Positions 25,495 through 33,968 of a stretch of 64,000 bases of DNA are shown piece by piece. Source of the stretch: Anaerolinea thermolimosa (GTDB lineage: Bacteria > Chloroflexota > Anaerolineae > Anaerolineales > Anaerolineaceae); NCBI RefSeq assembly GCF_001050195.2, contig NZ_DF967965.1:3378442-3442441 (forward strand), in the 5' to 3' direction. The stretch's first letter is position 1; each line of letters opens with the position of its first letter. Under the pieces are notes generated by a model that had not been told where the DNA came from, made no database searches, and was given only the letters and a program-made list of their open reading frames with translations. The translations under genes were made by a program, and so were the position numbers.

Positions 25495-26841
25495 TTACTT
25501 TACCACATTTTCTGCACCGGGAGCGCGCCGGATGGCGTCGGTCATCCGCGCAACCTGTACGATAAACCCCACATCGTGCACGCGCAGAATGTCGGCCCCG
25601 TGGAGAATTCCCACCACGCAGGCCGCGGCAGTGCCCGGCAGACGTTCGGCAGGGGGCACATTCAGGGTATACCCGATGAAAGACTTGCGAGACACCCCCA
25701 GCAACAGAGGAAAGCCAAGTGCCTTGACCTCATCCAGCCGGTTGATGAGCTCCAGATTCTGCTCCACGGTTTTCCCGAAGCCAATACCGGGGTCGAGGAT
25801 GATCTGTTCATCGCGCACACCCGCCTCCCGCGCCAGGGTCACGCTTTCCATCAACTCGGCCTTCACCTCACCGAGCAGATCTCGGTAGGGCATACCCACG
25901 TAACGCCCTCCCAATCGTTCCTGCAATTCGGCATACGCCGGTTGACTGCGGTTGTGCATCAGCACGATGGGAACGCCGTACCGCGCGGCAACCTTCCCCA
26001 GCGCGGGATCTGCCCGCAGGCCCCATACGTCATTGATCCAGTCGGCACCGGCCAGCAGCGCCTCTTCGGCCACCCGCGCCTTGTACGTATCCACAGAAAT
26101 GACGGCGGGGGTTTCACCGGCCAGGGCGCTGACCACCCGTAACACGCGGGCGAGTTCATCTTCGGCACTCACCGGCTGTGAGCCAGGACGGGTGCTCTCC
26201 CCCCCCAGGTCGAGGATATGCGCCCCGGCCTCCACGAAGGCGCGCGCCTGTTGCAGGGCAGCCTCCAGCGGGTTCACCGCCTGTAAGAGGCCATCGCCTG
26301 AGAAGCTGTCGGGCGTCAGGTTAAGGATGCCCATGATCAGAGTCTGCGCGCCAAAGTTCAGGCGCCTGTAGGGGCGCACGCCGCTTTCTCCGATGGCACT
26401 GGCAAGCTGTTCCACCGACTGCCCCAGGACGGGGTGCACGTAATCGGGCGCCAGATGACGCAGAGGTGTCAGGACAAAGGCACGTTGATGAAGCTGTGGG
26501 TGCGGAATTTGCAGGGCGGGGTCGTCCAGCACAAGATGGTCGTAAAAAAGAATATCCAGGTCAATGAGGCGCGGCCCGAACCGAAAGCTGGGGGTGCGCC
26601 CCATGGCGGCCTCGATGCCTTTGAGGTGGTCAAGGAGTTCCAGGGGGGGCAGGTCGGTTTCGGCCAGCAGGCATTGATTGAGGAAAGCCGGCTGATCGAC
26701 ATATCCCCAGGGGTCGGTCTCGTAGATGGGTGAAGCCGAAAGGACGTCAACCTGCGGCGCAAGCCGCTGAATGGCCCTCCGCAGGTTTCCAACCCGGTTG
26801 CCCAGGTTGCTTCCCAGGGCAAGCATGACTTTATGTTTCAT
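25495..26841 (-). CDS. folKP: Bifunctional HPPK-dihydropteroate synthase (FolK-FolP fusion)
   Basis: Folate enzyme of 448 residues joining two normally separate proteins. Residues 1-160 are 6-hydroxymethyl-dihydropterin pyrophosphokinase (LALGSNLGNRVGNL; RLIDLDILFYD; IPHPQLHQRAFVL). Residues about 175-440 are dihydropteroate synthase (GILNLTPDSFSGDG; ILDLGGESTRPGS; LDPGIGFGKT; GVSRKSFIG). Together they convert 6-hydroxymethyl-dihydropterin and p-aminobenzoate to dihydropteroate. The two are often adjacent and are fused in some bacteria and eukaryotes. The gene follows an unknown ORF by 3 bases and precedes the TPR gene. Confidence 0.95.
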   Translation of the reverse strand: MKHKVMLALGSNLGNRVGNLRRAIQRLAPQVDVLSASPIYETDPWGYVDQPAFLNQCLLAETDLPPLELLDHLKGIEAAMGRTPSFRFGPRLIDLDILFYDHLVLDDPALQIPHPQLHQRAFVLTPLRHLAPDYVHPVLGQSVEQLASAIGESGVRPYRRLNFGAQTLIMGILNLTPDSFSGDGLLQAVNPLEAALQQARAFVEAGAHILDLGGESTRPGSQPVSAEDELARVLRVVSALAGETPAVISVDTYKARVAEEALLAGADWINDVWGLRADPALGKVAARYGVPIVLMHNRSQPAYAELQERLGGRYVGMPYRDLLGEVKAELMESVTLAREAGVRDEQIILDPGIGFGKTVEQNLELINRLDEVKALGFPLLLGVSRKSFIGYTLNVPPAERLPGTAAACVVGILHGADILRVHDVGFIVQVARMTDAIRRAPGAENVVK

Positions 26842-26844
26842 GGG

Positions 26845-27471
26845 TTAAATCCTCTCAATCAGCACAGCCAGCCCACCCCTGCCTGTGAAGCCAGCCAGCA
26901 GGGCCGCAGCGGCTCTGCTCTCCTGCAGGGCACGCATCAACCGCGCCGCCAGCGTCAGATCGGCCTCACCGGGAACCAGAGCCGCTCCCGCGAAACCCTC
27001 GGGTAACCGTTCTTCGTTCAGCCCTTGAACGCCGACGAACGCGATGCGCGTCTCTTCTGGCAGGGTTTGCCCCACCTGACGCACCAGAGCGGTGAGGTAA
27101 GATTCCTGAGAGGGCCCGCCCGCCGGAAAAGGGGTGACTCGCCCCAGCGGAGGCAGATTCCAGCGTCCCACCACCGCCGGAGCCCCCATTAAAACCGCCA
27201 GCGCTCCATCAGAGCCGTTCTGCCCGAGGATGGCCAGCGTCGATGCGCCAGCCTGTAAAGTGCGCGCCAGGGCCTGCAATTGAAACAACGCCGCCAGTGG
27301 CACGGGCGGCCAGATGAAAACCGGGCACGAGACCGGCAGGCGCGGCAGATCATCCCCAAGCCAGTGGACTTCACTCAGCCACTCAGCGCGCGCCCCACCG
27401 GCCTGCAACACCGCCTGAACGGCGGCGGCAGGCTCTGCGGCTTCAGCAAAGGCAAAAAAATAGGCCTCCAT
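26845..27471 (-). CDS. Hypothetical protein between hom and folKP
   Basis: A 208-residue protein rich in Ala, Gly and Leu with no signal peptide. I do not recognise it. The middle 'SDGALAVLMGAPAV...LPPLGRV' and the end 'GFTGRGGLAVLIERI' faintly resemble the C-terminal half of thiolase/ketoacyl-synthase-fold proteins, but catalytic Cys and His cannot be placed, so this is only a hint. It begins 8 bases after the homoserine dehydrogenase gene and ends 3 bases before folKP, and is therefore almost certainly translated as part of that operon. Confidence 0.6.
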   Translation of the reverse strand: MEAYFFAFAEAAEPAAAVQAVLQAGGARAEWLSEVHWLGDDLPRLPVSCPVFIWPPVPLAALFQLQALARTLQAGASTLAILGQNGSDGALAVLMGAPAVVGRWNLPPLGRVTPFPAGGPSQESYLTALVRQVGQTLPEETRIAFVGVQGLNEERLPEGFAGAALVPGEADLTLAARLMRALQESRAAAALLAGFTGRGGLAVLIERI

Positions 27472-27479
27472 AAGAAAGA

Positions 27480-28511
27480 TTACACCCCGCGTAGCGCGTT
27501 GATCAGGTCAGCCAGCAGGCCAAAAGCGGTTGTCTCGGGGCCGGGGTCGCTTTCGACGATCCCCAGTCCCGGCAGCACATCCGTTTCGAACTGAACGTAA
27601 GAACTCGTCCCCCCGATGCTGTAAAGCGGCGAATCCGGGCCCACCCGCTGGGGGGCCACCCTGCCCGTGACCACTCCGCCCTCACGCCGGGCCGAACAGA
27701 CCAGCTTCCAGCGTTCGCCCGAAGCGCGGGCCTCGGCGATCATTGCCGGGGTAATGCCACGTATGCCGGTGCGTTCTACCTGCTGGGGTTTGAGGGGTAC
27801 CCCCATTAGCACCGTGGAAAGGGCCGCCACTTTGATCGCCGCATCCCAGCCATCCACATCGCCTGAGGGATCGGTTTCAGCAATGCCGATCTTCTGGCAG
27901 TAGGCTACCGCCTCATCAAAAGTTTTTCCCTCTTCCATCATTTCCAGGATCATGTTGGTGGTGGAGTTAAGGATCCCCCGAAAACCGCGCAATTCAGCCG
28001 CCGGGAGCGAGCCGCGGAAGAGGGAGAAAATAGGAGCACCGTCCATCACCGCCGACTCGAAGAGAAACCGCCGCCCCTTCTGAGCCGCCAGGGCGCTCAA
28101 CTCGGCAAAGGCATGCACCACCGGGCCCTTGTTGGCCGTGATGGCGTGCATACCGCATTCGAGCGCCGTGCGCAGATGATCAATGGCTGGCTGGCCGGTT
28201 TCCACGTTGACAGGTGTATTCTCGAAGAGCACATCACCCTGGCAGGCGCGGATAAACTCAGAACGGCTGGCGGGCACCGGGAGCGCCGTGAGGGCCTCCA
28301 GGTTCTGGCCACTTTCCACCAGCGCAAGGGCGCGCTCCAGGTCAAGCCCGGCAGGATCGATAGCCGCGCCGCGCCTTCCGGTAGCAATGCCGTTCACCTG
28401 AAAGGTAAAACCATATTGATCGGCCAGCAGAGAGCGCTTGCGTAGAAGCAGGCGCGCCAGGGCGCGTCCCACATTCCCAAACCCGACCATAACGATGCGA
28501 ATGTGTGTCAT
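27480..28511 (-). CDS. hom: Homoserine dehydrogenase
   Basis: NAD(P)-dependent enzyme of 343 residues reducing aspartate semialdehyde to homoserine for threonine and methionine synthesis. The Rossmann motif VGFGNVGRALARLLL is at residues 8-22. The catalytic region has GILNSTTNMILEMM and the key segment AYCQKIGIAETDPSGDVDGWDAAIK, typical of homoserine dehydrogenase. The C-terminal ACT domain found in longer forms is missing, so feedback control by threonine may be absent. GGAGG precedes ATG. First gene of a run that includes the unknown ORF, folKP and the TPR gene. Confidence 0.9.
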   Translation of the reverse strand: MTHIRIVMVGFGNVGRALARLLLRKRSLLADQYGFTFQVNGIATGRRGAAIDPAGLDLERALALVESGQNLEALTALPVPASRSEFIRACQGDVLFENTPVNVETGQPAIDHLRTALECGMHAITANKGPVVHAFAELSALAAQKGRRFLFESAVMDGAPIFSLFRGSLPAAELRGFRGILNSTTNMILEMMEEGKTFDEAVAYCQKIGIAETDPSGDVDGWDAAIKVAALSTVLMGVPLKPQQVERTGIRGITPAMIAEARASGERWKLVCSARREGGVVTGRVAPQRVGPDSPLYSIGGTSSYVQFETDVLPGLGIVESDPGPETTAFGLLADLINALRGV

Positions 28512-28554
28512 AAATCCTCCAGAAAACCAGTGATATCCACCACGCAGATTTGCT

Positions 28555-29274
28555 TCAGACCGGCGGCCACGGGTAGGGGCGACGGCTGGCCGGAGGATGA
28601 GGGAAATGCCCCCGCTCCAGCAGGCGATGCGCCCGTGCCCTCAGCGCCGCAATCTCCGCCGCGCTCAGGTGGCGTTCCAGCGCCTCACAAAGAGGCTGAC
28701 CGGCGCCCAGTTTCTCTACCAGGCGCTGAAGGTCTTCCTGCAGGAGCGGTGGAATCTCTTCTCCGGCGAAGTCCCAGATTACCGTGCGCAGTTTATCCTC
28801 CACGTGAAAACATAACCCCTGATCAATCAACCAGATATGCCCGGAAGCGTCGATGAGCACGTGCCCGCCCTTGCGGTCGGCGTTGTTGGCCAGCAGATCA
28901 AAGAGGGCTGCCGGGCGCAGGCGTTGTTTTTCTTCCGGAGTGAAGTTAAAGTAATGGTGCTCGGGGTCGTGGTCAACAAAGTATTGCAGAGAACCCGGCC
29001 CCAGCGGAGCCTTGCGCCGGTAAACAGTGGGGGGCACCAGCTCCCAGCCCAGGGCCTCACTGAGCAGGTAGGCCGCGGCTTCGCGATGTGCCAGACTGCC
29101 GGAAGGGAAGTCCCACAGAGGTTGCTCGCCGCGCACCGGTTTATACACCACTTTAAAAGCCGCCTCTGCATGGTGCACCTCGCCCAGAAAGGTGTAATTG
29201 GAGCCGCTCAGGAACTGCCCCTGAAGCTCCACCTTTCCTTCTCGAAGGGCGGTCAGAATCAACCTCTTATCCAT
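28555..29274 (-). CDS. SCO1664-family PI3/4-kinase-like protein
   Basis: Protein of 239 residues of the SCO1664 family, distantly like phosphatidylinositol 3/4-kinase and protein-kinase folds. Recognisable blocks are FKVVYKPVRGE (Lys candidate for nucleotide binding), LFDLLANNADRKGGHVLI (catalytic-loop-like, with N-N-A-D-R-K) and HIWLIDQGLCF (D-Q-G in place of DFG). In Actinobacteria this gene travels with a DUF3090 gene and a histidine phosphatase. Here it follows the DUF3090 gene by 89 bases. Substrate unknown. This is family knowledge plus visible motifs; no search was made. Confidence 0.75.
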   Translation of the reverse strand: MDKRLILTALREGKVELQGQFLSGSNYTFLGEVHHAEAAFKVVYKPVRGEQPLWDFPSGSLAHREAAAYLLSEALGWELVPPTVYRRKAPLGPGSLQYFVDHDPEHHYFNFTPEEKQRLRPAALFDLLANNADRKGGHVLIDASGHIWLIDQGLCFHVEDKLRTVIWDFAGEEIPPLLQEDLQRLVEKLGAGQPLCEALERHLSAAEIAALRARAHRLLERGHFPHPPASRRPYPWPPV

Positions 29275-29363
29275 ACGGATGATCGCTTCGTGCCTCTGCC
29301 GTAGCAGAGGGATGAGCCCACCGGCTTACGAAAACCAGCCTGTACTGCCAGCCAAAACGGCGA

Positions 29364-29921
29364 TCAGTGCTTGTGACCGTTACGTTTGGGGCAGAAGTGC
29401 CCCGATGGGTCCATCGGCTGGCCACAGTAGGGGCAGATAGGCCGCCCCTGGGCCGCCACCTGCAGCCCCCAGCGGCACATGGCGCGCAACTGGGAACGCG
29501 TGCACCAGAGACGCACCACCCCCGCCTCCGATTCTTCTTCGGATTCCACATCCTCATCAGCGCGTTCTACTTCACCGGCGATGAGCTCACGGGCAATGAG
29601 CACGACCCGATCCTGATCGGAGTCGTACGCCAGGGCCAGTTCGCCGACCCGGAAAAGCGGATCAACCGGTGGATGAATCCGCATGCGGGCTTCGTCGTAC
29701 TCGGGAGAGGCTTCAGGTAAATGGGGAAACTGCTGGGCAAGCTCCGCCAGAAAATCTTCCACGCCCAGAGCGAGGGTTTGAATTTGCACTTTTTCAACGA
29801 TCAGGGTCACCGTCTCGGCACCTTTGGTAGCCTGAATGTAAAACACACGCTGACCGGGCTTGCCGATGGCGTCTGTGGTGATATGATCGACCGGGTTCAG
29901 GTCCAATTCAATACGTGGCAT
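29364..29921 (-). CDS. DUF3090-family protein
   Basis: Protein of 185 residues. The N-terminus (IELDLNPVDHITTDAIGKPGQRVFYIQA) and middle are those of DUF3090, a family mainly known from Actinobacteria where it is coupled with SCO1664. A Cys-rich C-terminus (CPYCGQPMDPSGHFCPK) adds a zinc ribbon. An acidic insert (ERADEDVESEEESEAG) precedes it. AAGGAG is well spaced before ATG. A -10 TATACT lies close upstream. The function is not known; co-occurrence with SCO1664 suggests one substrate or complex. Confidence 0.8.
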   Translation of the reverse strand: MPRIELDLNPVDHITTDAIGKPGQRVFYIQATKGAETVTLIVEKVQIQTLALGVEDFLAELAQQFPHLPEASPEYDEARMRIHPPVDPLFRVGELALAYDSDQDRVVLIARELIAGEVERADEDVESEEESEAGVVRLWCTRSQLRAMCRWGLQVAAQGRPICPYCGQPMDPSGHFCPKRNGHKH

Positions 29922-29942
29922 GGGTTCTCGCTCCTTGCGCTA

Positions 29943-29948
29943 AGTATA
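29943..29948 (-). promoter_or_regulatory. -10 element for DUF3090 gene
   Basis: Minus-strand TATACT at 29943-29948, between murI and DUF3090. No strong -35. It would give a leader of only about 15 bases. Confidence 0.4.
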
Positions 29949-29952
29949 CCAA

Positions 29953-30774
29953 TCATTCCAGATGTTGATCTTTCCAGTGTACTACCTCAATCATGTCCGA
30001 CGCCAGAGGGGGCAGCTCACCATCCAGCAAGCGGGCAATTTGTCCGGCAAACGGTTCGGCCTGGCCAGTGGTGAAAAACCTCACCGGCGCCGGGGGACCA
30101 GGTGGTGCCAGCCAGCCGCGCGCCGCCAGCACTCGCCCGGTCTGACGGGCAACGGCGGGGGCAGGGTCAATAACGCGCACTCCCGTTCCGGTGATCTCCT
30201 GGATGAGGGGGATGACAAAGGGATAATGGGTACATCCCATGACCACTGTATCCATCCCCTGAGCCAGCATGGGGTTGAGCGCCGCCGCAAGAATGGCGCG
30301 CGTTCGAGGGCCATTCAAATCGCCGGCTTCAATCTGTCCCACCAGCCCCGGGCAGGTATCCTGCAGGAGTGTGACCCCGCTGGCAAAGCGCTCCACCACC
30401 GAGGCATAGAGTTCTCCCTGAAAGGTTGCCGGAGTGGCCAGCACACCCACCACTCCGGAATGGGTGCTTTCTGCCGCAGGTTTAACCGCCGGTTCCATGC
30501 CCACAAAAGGGACATCCGGGAAAGTGGCGCGTAAATGGTGCAAGGCCGCTGCCGAAGCCGTATTGCAGGCCACCACAATACACCGCGCTCCCTGCCGGAG
30601 TAAAAAGCGGGTAATTTCCACCGAGAAGGCGCGCACCTCTTCCAGGGGACGAGGGCCGTAGGGCACATGCGCCTGGTCAGCCAGGTAAAGGATGGGCTGT
30701 GCGGGTAACTGCCACCGCAACGCGCGCAGCACCGAAAGCCCCCCTACCCCGGAATCGAACATGCCAATGATCAC
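29953..30774 (-). CDS. murI: Glutamate racemase
   Basis: Cofactor-independent racemase of 273 residues that makes D-glutamate for peptidoglycan. The two catalytic Cys are in VACNTASAAAL (near 75) and VMGCTHYPF (near 186). FDSGVGGLSV at residues 6-15 is the family signature. The start is GTG 30774. This indicates a peptidoglycan-containing cell wall. It lies between PuuD-like and DUF3090 genes on the same strand but with separate spacing (54 and 31 bases). Confidence 0.95.
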   Translation of the reverse strand: MIIGMFDSGVGGLSVLRALRWQLPAQPILYLADQAHVPYGPRPLEEVRAFSVEITRFLLRQGARCIVVACNTASAAALHHLRATFPDVPFVGMEPAVKPAAESTHSGVVGVLATPATFQGELYASVVERFASGVTLLQDTCPGLVGQIEAGDLNGPRTRAILAAALNPMLAQGMDTVVMGCTHYPFVIPLIQEITGTGVRVIDPAPAVARQTGRVLAARGWLAPPGPPAPVRFFTTGQAEPFAGQIARLLDGELPPLASDMIEVVHWKDQHLE

Positions 30775-30828
30775 GAATTGATTTTAACGGCAAAGTAAAC
30801 ACGCGGGAGAGCCACAGGCCCCTCTTTT

Positions 30829-31551
30829 TTAGCCACAGGCCTCAATAAATGCGCGGAAAAGTGCCCGTTGTTCAGGGTGAGCCTGCAGCCACTCCGGGTG
30901 CCACTGCACCCCCAGGCCAAAGCGATGCCCCTCCAGTTCCACGGCTTCTACCAGACCGTCGGGGGCAAGGGCGGTTACCTGCAAGCCAGGCGCCACACGC
31001 TCCAGCCCTTGATGATGCAGGCTGTTGACCCCAAAACGCCGCCCGCCCAGAATGCGCTCCAGACGGCTTCCCCCGGTAATCGTCACGTCGTGGGCGATCA
31101 GGTCGCGCGGCTCACCGGTGGTGTACCGATCATGGCGGCACGCCCCGGGCAACTGATCGGTAAGGTCGGTGAAGAGCGTTCCCCCGAGGGCCACATTGAT
31201 CACCTGCACCCCACGGCAAATTCCCAGGAAGGGCACCCCCTTCTCAACCGCCTGCCGCACGAGGAAGATTTCACTGCGGTCGCGCTCCGGCTCGATTCCA
31301 TACACCCGGGGATGGGGCTTGCCGTTATAGAGCTGTGGGTCGAGGTCTCCTCCGCCAATCAACAGCAGGCCGTCCAGCTTCTGCAGCGCCCGGGCAAGCT
31401 GGGCTTCTGAAAGGCTGGCAGCGAGCAAAACCGGCACGCCCCCTGCCTCGCTCAGCGGCGCGAGGTACGAAAGGGGTGTAGCATATTGATCCGTCTGACC
31501 TTTGGAGCCGGGAATGCGGCCGGTCGTTACACCAATGAGCGGATTGGGCAT
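30829..31551 (-). CDS. Gamma-glutamyl-gamma-aminobutyrate hydrolase-like amidotransferase
   Basis: Class I glutamine amidotransferase-like protein of 240 residues, peptidase C26/PuuD family. The nucleophile motif PFLGICRGVQVINVALGG contains the catalytic Cys. The His-Glu pair is in GVQWHPEW near the C-terminus. PuuD cleaves the gamma-glutamyl bond of gamma-glutamyl-GABA in putrescine breakdown. No other puu genes are seen, so other gamma-glutamyl amides are possible. Confidence 0.88.
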   Translation of the reverse strand: MPNPLIGVTTGRIPGSKGQTDQYATPLSYLAPLSEAGGVPVLLAASLSEAQLARALQKLDGLLLIGGGDLDPQLYNGKPHPRVYGIEPERDRSEIFLVRQAVEKGVPFLGICRGVQVINVALGGTLFTDLTDQLPGACRHDRYTTGEPRDLIAHDVTITGGSRLERILGGRRFGVNSLHHQGLERVAPGLQVTALAPDGLVEAVELEGHRFGLGVQWHPEWLQAHPEQRALFRAFIEACG

Positions 31552-31618
31552 CGGGTCACCTCACAAATAAGAAACCGGGTGCCAGAACCGGGGAAGAACG
31601 CCCCATCAAACCAGGCAC

Positions 31619-31648
31619 AAAAAGGGCGCAGCCAGCAAGGCTGCACCC
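31619..31648 (-). terminator. Intrinsic terminator of rplS
   Basis: Stem GGGTGCAGCC/GGCTGCGCCC (31624-31633 with 31639-31648, one G-U pair), followed on the minus strand by TTTTT. It is downstream of the L19 gene. Confidence 0.9.
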
Positions 31649-31673
31649 TGTTAAGTTTACCATCAGGCCCGGT

Positions 31674-32024
31674 TTATGAGAAGCGCTGTTTGAGGCGTGC
31701 GCTTTTCCCGGTGCGCCCACGCAGGTAGAAGAGGCGCGCGCGGCGCACTTTGCTGTGGCGCTCGACGACCACTTTATCGATGCGTGGAGAGTAGGTGAGG
31801 AAAGTGCGTTCCACCCCCACCCCGTTGCTGGCAACCCGCCGCACGGTGAAGGTTGAGTTCGCACCCGCGTTCTTGGTAAAGAGCACGGTTCCCTTAAATT
31901 CCTGAATGCGCTCGCGGTTCCCCTCTTTGATTTTCACATGCACGCTGACCACATCGCCCGGTCGCAGCGGGGGAACGTTCGGGTTGGGTTGAGGCTCGAT
32001 TGCCTTAATTAACTGTTCACTCAT
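31674..32024 (-). CDS. rplS: 50S ribosomal protein L19
   Basis: Ribosomal protein of 116 residues at the 30S-50S interface. Typical blocks are RPGDVVSVHVKIKEG, the GTVLF.K.. segment, FTVRRVASNGVGVERTF and the basic C-terminal VVERHSKVRRARLFYLRGRTGKSARL. The usual trmD-rimM-rpsP neighbours are absent. A good promoter (32082-32110) and its own terminator mark it as a single-gene unit. Confidence 0.97.
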   Translation of the reverse strand: MSEQLIKAIEPQPNPNVPPLRPGDVVSVHVKIKEGNRERIQEFKGTVLFTKNAGANSTFTVRRVASNGVGVERTFLTYSPRIDKVVVERHSKVRRARLFYLRGRTGKSARLKQRFS

Positions 32025-32081
32025 GGCCTGATCATCCTTACTTTAAATGATTGCTCATGCTGCCCGTAGGCGCGAAGAGGG

Positions 32082-32110
32082 ATTATAACACGGGCAGAGA
32101 GAATCCGCAA
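32082..32110 (-). promoter_or_regulatory. Promoter of rplS
   Basis: Minus-strand TTGCGG (32105-32110), 17-base spacer, TATAAT (32082-32087). The leader is about 50 bases. Confidence 0.8.
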
Positions 32111-32142
32111 GCGCTGAAATCTTATCTACCTTTTTCACCTCT

Positions 32143-32490
32143 CTACCGCAGGATTTTCTCCATGGCTTTCCCTCTGGCCAGCTCATCGATCAACTTATCC
32201 AGGTAACGGATCTTCTGCATCAACGGGTCTTCGATTTCTTCCACCCGCACCCCGCACACCACCCCCCTGATCAGAGCACTGTTGGGATGAATGGCCGGAG
32301 CCCGGGCAAAAAAGGTCCGAAAATCACTCCCCTGCTCCAGTTGCCGTTGCAGCCCGGCCTGGTCATAACCGGTCAGCCAGCAAATAATCTGATTCACCTC
32401 TTCTTTGGTGCGGTTTTTGCGCTGGGCTTTTTGCACGTATAAGGCGTACACCCCGGCAAACGGGGTGGTGAAAATGCGGGGTTCAGGCAT
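32143..32490 (-). CDS. DUF2200 family protein
   Basis: Conserved protein of 115 residues. The family pattern is strong: [54 protein letters not shown] and the C-terminal [18 protein letters not shown]. The family has no known function; E. coli-type relatives are sometimes called YdhG-neighbour proteins, with no mechanism. GGAGG stands before ATG 32490; the longer frame to 32541 has no support. Isolated gene. Confidence 0.88.
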   Translation of the reverse strand: MPEPRIFTTPFAGVYALYVQKAQRKNRTKEEVNQIICWLTGYDQAGLQRQLEQGSDFRTFFARAPAIHPNSALIRGVVCGVRVEEIEDPLMQKIRYLDKLIDELARGKAMEKILR

Positions 32491-32701
32491 GGCCCATCCT
32501 CCAGTCAACCATCCTCTCGAACCAGGCAGACGGCGCACCATCCGCTGAGGCCTGGTTCACCGTAAAAGCTCCCCCTGAGAAGAACCTCTTTATGTTTCAT
32601 GGCTGGCTCCGTATTAAATCAGAAGCCCTTTTTTGAGGGTGCGGCTTCCATTTGCCGGTGAGCCCCGGCAGAAAACCCCACCCGGTCACCCAACCCGCCG
32701 G

Positions 32702-33577
32702 TTAAACCCATTCACCCTGCGCCACAAGGATGCTCTTCCCGCCGACGTAAACATCGATCTGCTCGCTCTTTTCTTCCGCCTTTAAAAGCAAAAGGGAGGG
32801 CCTGCCGATTTCATATCCCTGTTCACTGCGCACAGAGAGGGTGTTTTTCCCAAAGTAACGGTACTTCACCAGATACCCGGCCAGGCATCCATTGCCGCTA
32901 CCCGTGGCCGGGTCTTCGGGTACGCCGTAGTAATCCACAAAGACACGCACGCTCAGGTCGTTGTGCGGTTCATGCGTTTCAGGGCAGAAAACCAGAAGGC
33001 TCTTGGCAGCCGTGTGACTGACAAAGTCAAAATAGCGCTCTTTATTCACCCGCGCCTTTTTCAGCGCCGCGATCGATTTCAGCGGCACAATGCAAAAGGG
33101 CAGCCCGGTGGATACTTCCTGAATGGGGTAACGTTCGTCCATTTCTGAGGCGTCCAGACCCAGTATGCTGGCCAGGGCTTCGGGCGGATGACATGCGCCG
33201 AATGCAGGCGGCATCTGTTTCATCCAGCCATTCTCATCTTCGCCAAAGGTAACCGGGATTTGCCCCGCCTTTAAGTTGAGAATCAGGCGCTCGGGCTTTC
33301 CCTGAAGGATGAAATTGCGGATGATCTGCGCCGTCCCCAGGGTCGGATGCCCCGCAAAGGGGATTTCTTCTGCGGGGGTGAAAATTCGCACATCAAAGCC
33401 ACCCCGGTTAGGCTCATCGGAGAGGATGAAGGTGGTCTCTGAAAAATGAATCTCCCGGGCAATAGACTGCATTTCTTCGCTCGAAATACCGCCCGCCCCC
33501 CGAAACACCGCCAGCGGATTACCCGCGTACTTTCTTTCGGCAAAAACATCCAGAATGTAAAAAGTAAGCTTGCTCAT
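32702..33577 (-). CDS. PhzF-family isomerase-like protein
   Basis: Protein of 291 residues with the PhzF/diaminopimelate-epimerase fold of two similar alpha-beta barrels. YILDVFAERKYAGNPLAVF and the Glu in HFSETTFI (near 46, the catalytic position in PhzF) are visible, with GHPTLG and ATGSGNGCLAGYLVKY. The latter matches the conserved ATGSA.G..A motif. Most members are of unknown substrate; a phenazine pathway is not present here. ATG overlaps by 4 bases (ATGA) the stop of a 60-residue ORF. Confidence 0.9.
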   Translation of the reverse strand: MSKLTFYILDVFAERKYAGNPLAVFRGAGGISSEEMQSIAREIHFSETTFILSDEPNRGGFDVRIFTPAEEIPFAGHPTLGTAQIIRNFILQGKPERLILNLKAGQIPVTFGEDENGWMKQMPPAFGACHPPEALASILGLDASEMDERYPIQEVSTGLPFCIVPLKSIAALKKARVNKERYFDFVSHTAAKSLLVFCPETHEPHNDLSVRVFVDYYGVPEDPATGSGNGCLAGYLVKYRYFGKNTLSVRSEQGYEIGRPSLLLLKAEEKSEQIDVYVGGKSILVAQGEWV

Positions 33578-33756
33578 GGTCTATGATCTCCGGTTGAGGA
33601 ACAACTCACCCACTGTGCATACTCGCTTCCGACAAAAGCGGCTCTGGCCTCAATGAACTTCTCGTTCCCTTTCCTGCAAATTGGCCAACCCGGGCAGCGA
33701 AACTCAAGGGGTGAAATTCCTGCTTTTCGATACCCCTCTTCCAGTTCGCTTAACAT
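33574..33756 (-). CDS. Small ORF coupled to phzF-like gene
   Basis: A 60-codon ORF with ATG 33756 that ends in an ATGA overlap with the PhzF-like start. It contains ELEEGYRKAGISPLEF and CPGWPICRKGNEKF. It reads like the N-terminal piece of a larger, Cys-containing protein, which stops early here. I do not recognise it. No clear Shine-Dalgarno site. It may be a truncated remnant kept because translation couples to the next gene. Confidence 0.4.
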   Translation of the reverse strand: MLSELEEGYRKAGISPLEFRCPGWPICRKGNEKFIEARAAFVGSEYAQWVSCSSTGDHRP

Positions 33757-33928
33757 TTTCTGACCAACCGGTCAACAAACTCTATGGGCAACAGAGGAGG
33801 GCAACCCGCCATCCGGTGGCAGTGTGGAAAACTGCCCACAGCACACCATTAAAAACCCGGGCATATCGGCCCAAGGGCTGACTCCTGCCGCGGAAGCAGA
33901 TACCCCCTCCACAGGCCAGTTTACCAAC

Positions 33929-33957
33929 TTGACGCACTGCGCACCTCGGATTATACT
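33929..33957 (+). promoter_or_regulatory. Promoter of tRNA-Pro
   Basis: TTGACG (33929-33934), 17-base spacer, TATACT (33952-33957). Start expected about 5 bases before the tRNA 5' end. Near-consensus. Confidence 0.82.
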
Positions 33958-33968
33958 CTACACAGTCT

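Noticed and set aside
33578..33928. Integration site at tRNA-Pro
   Set aside because: No integrase gene and no repeat of the tRNA 3' end were found nearby; flanking genes look ordinary.
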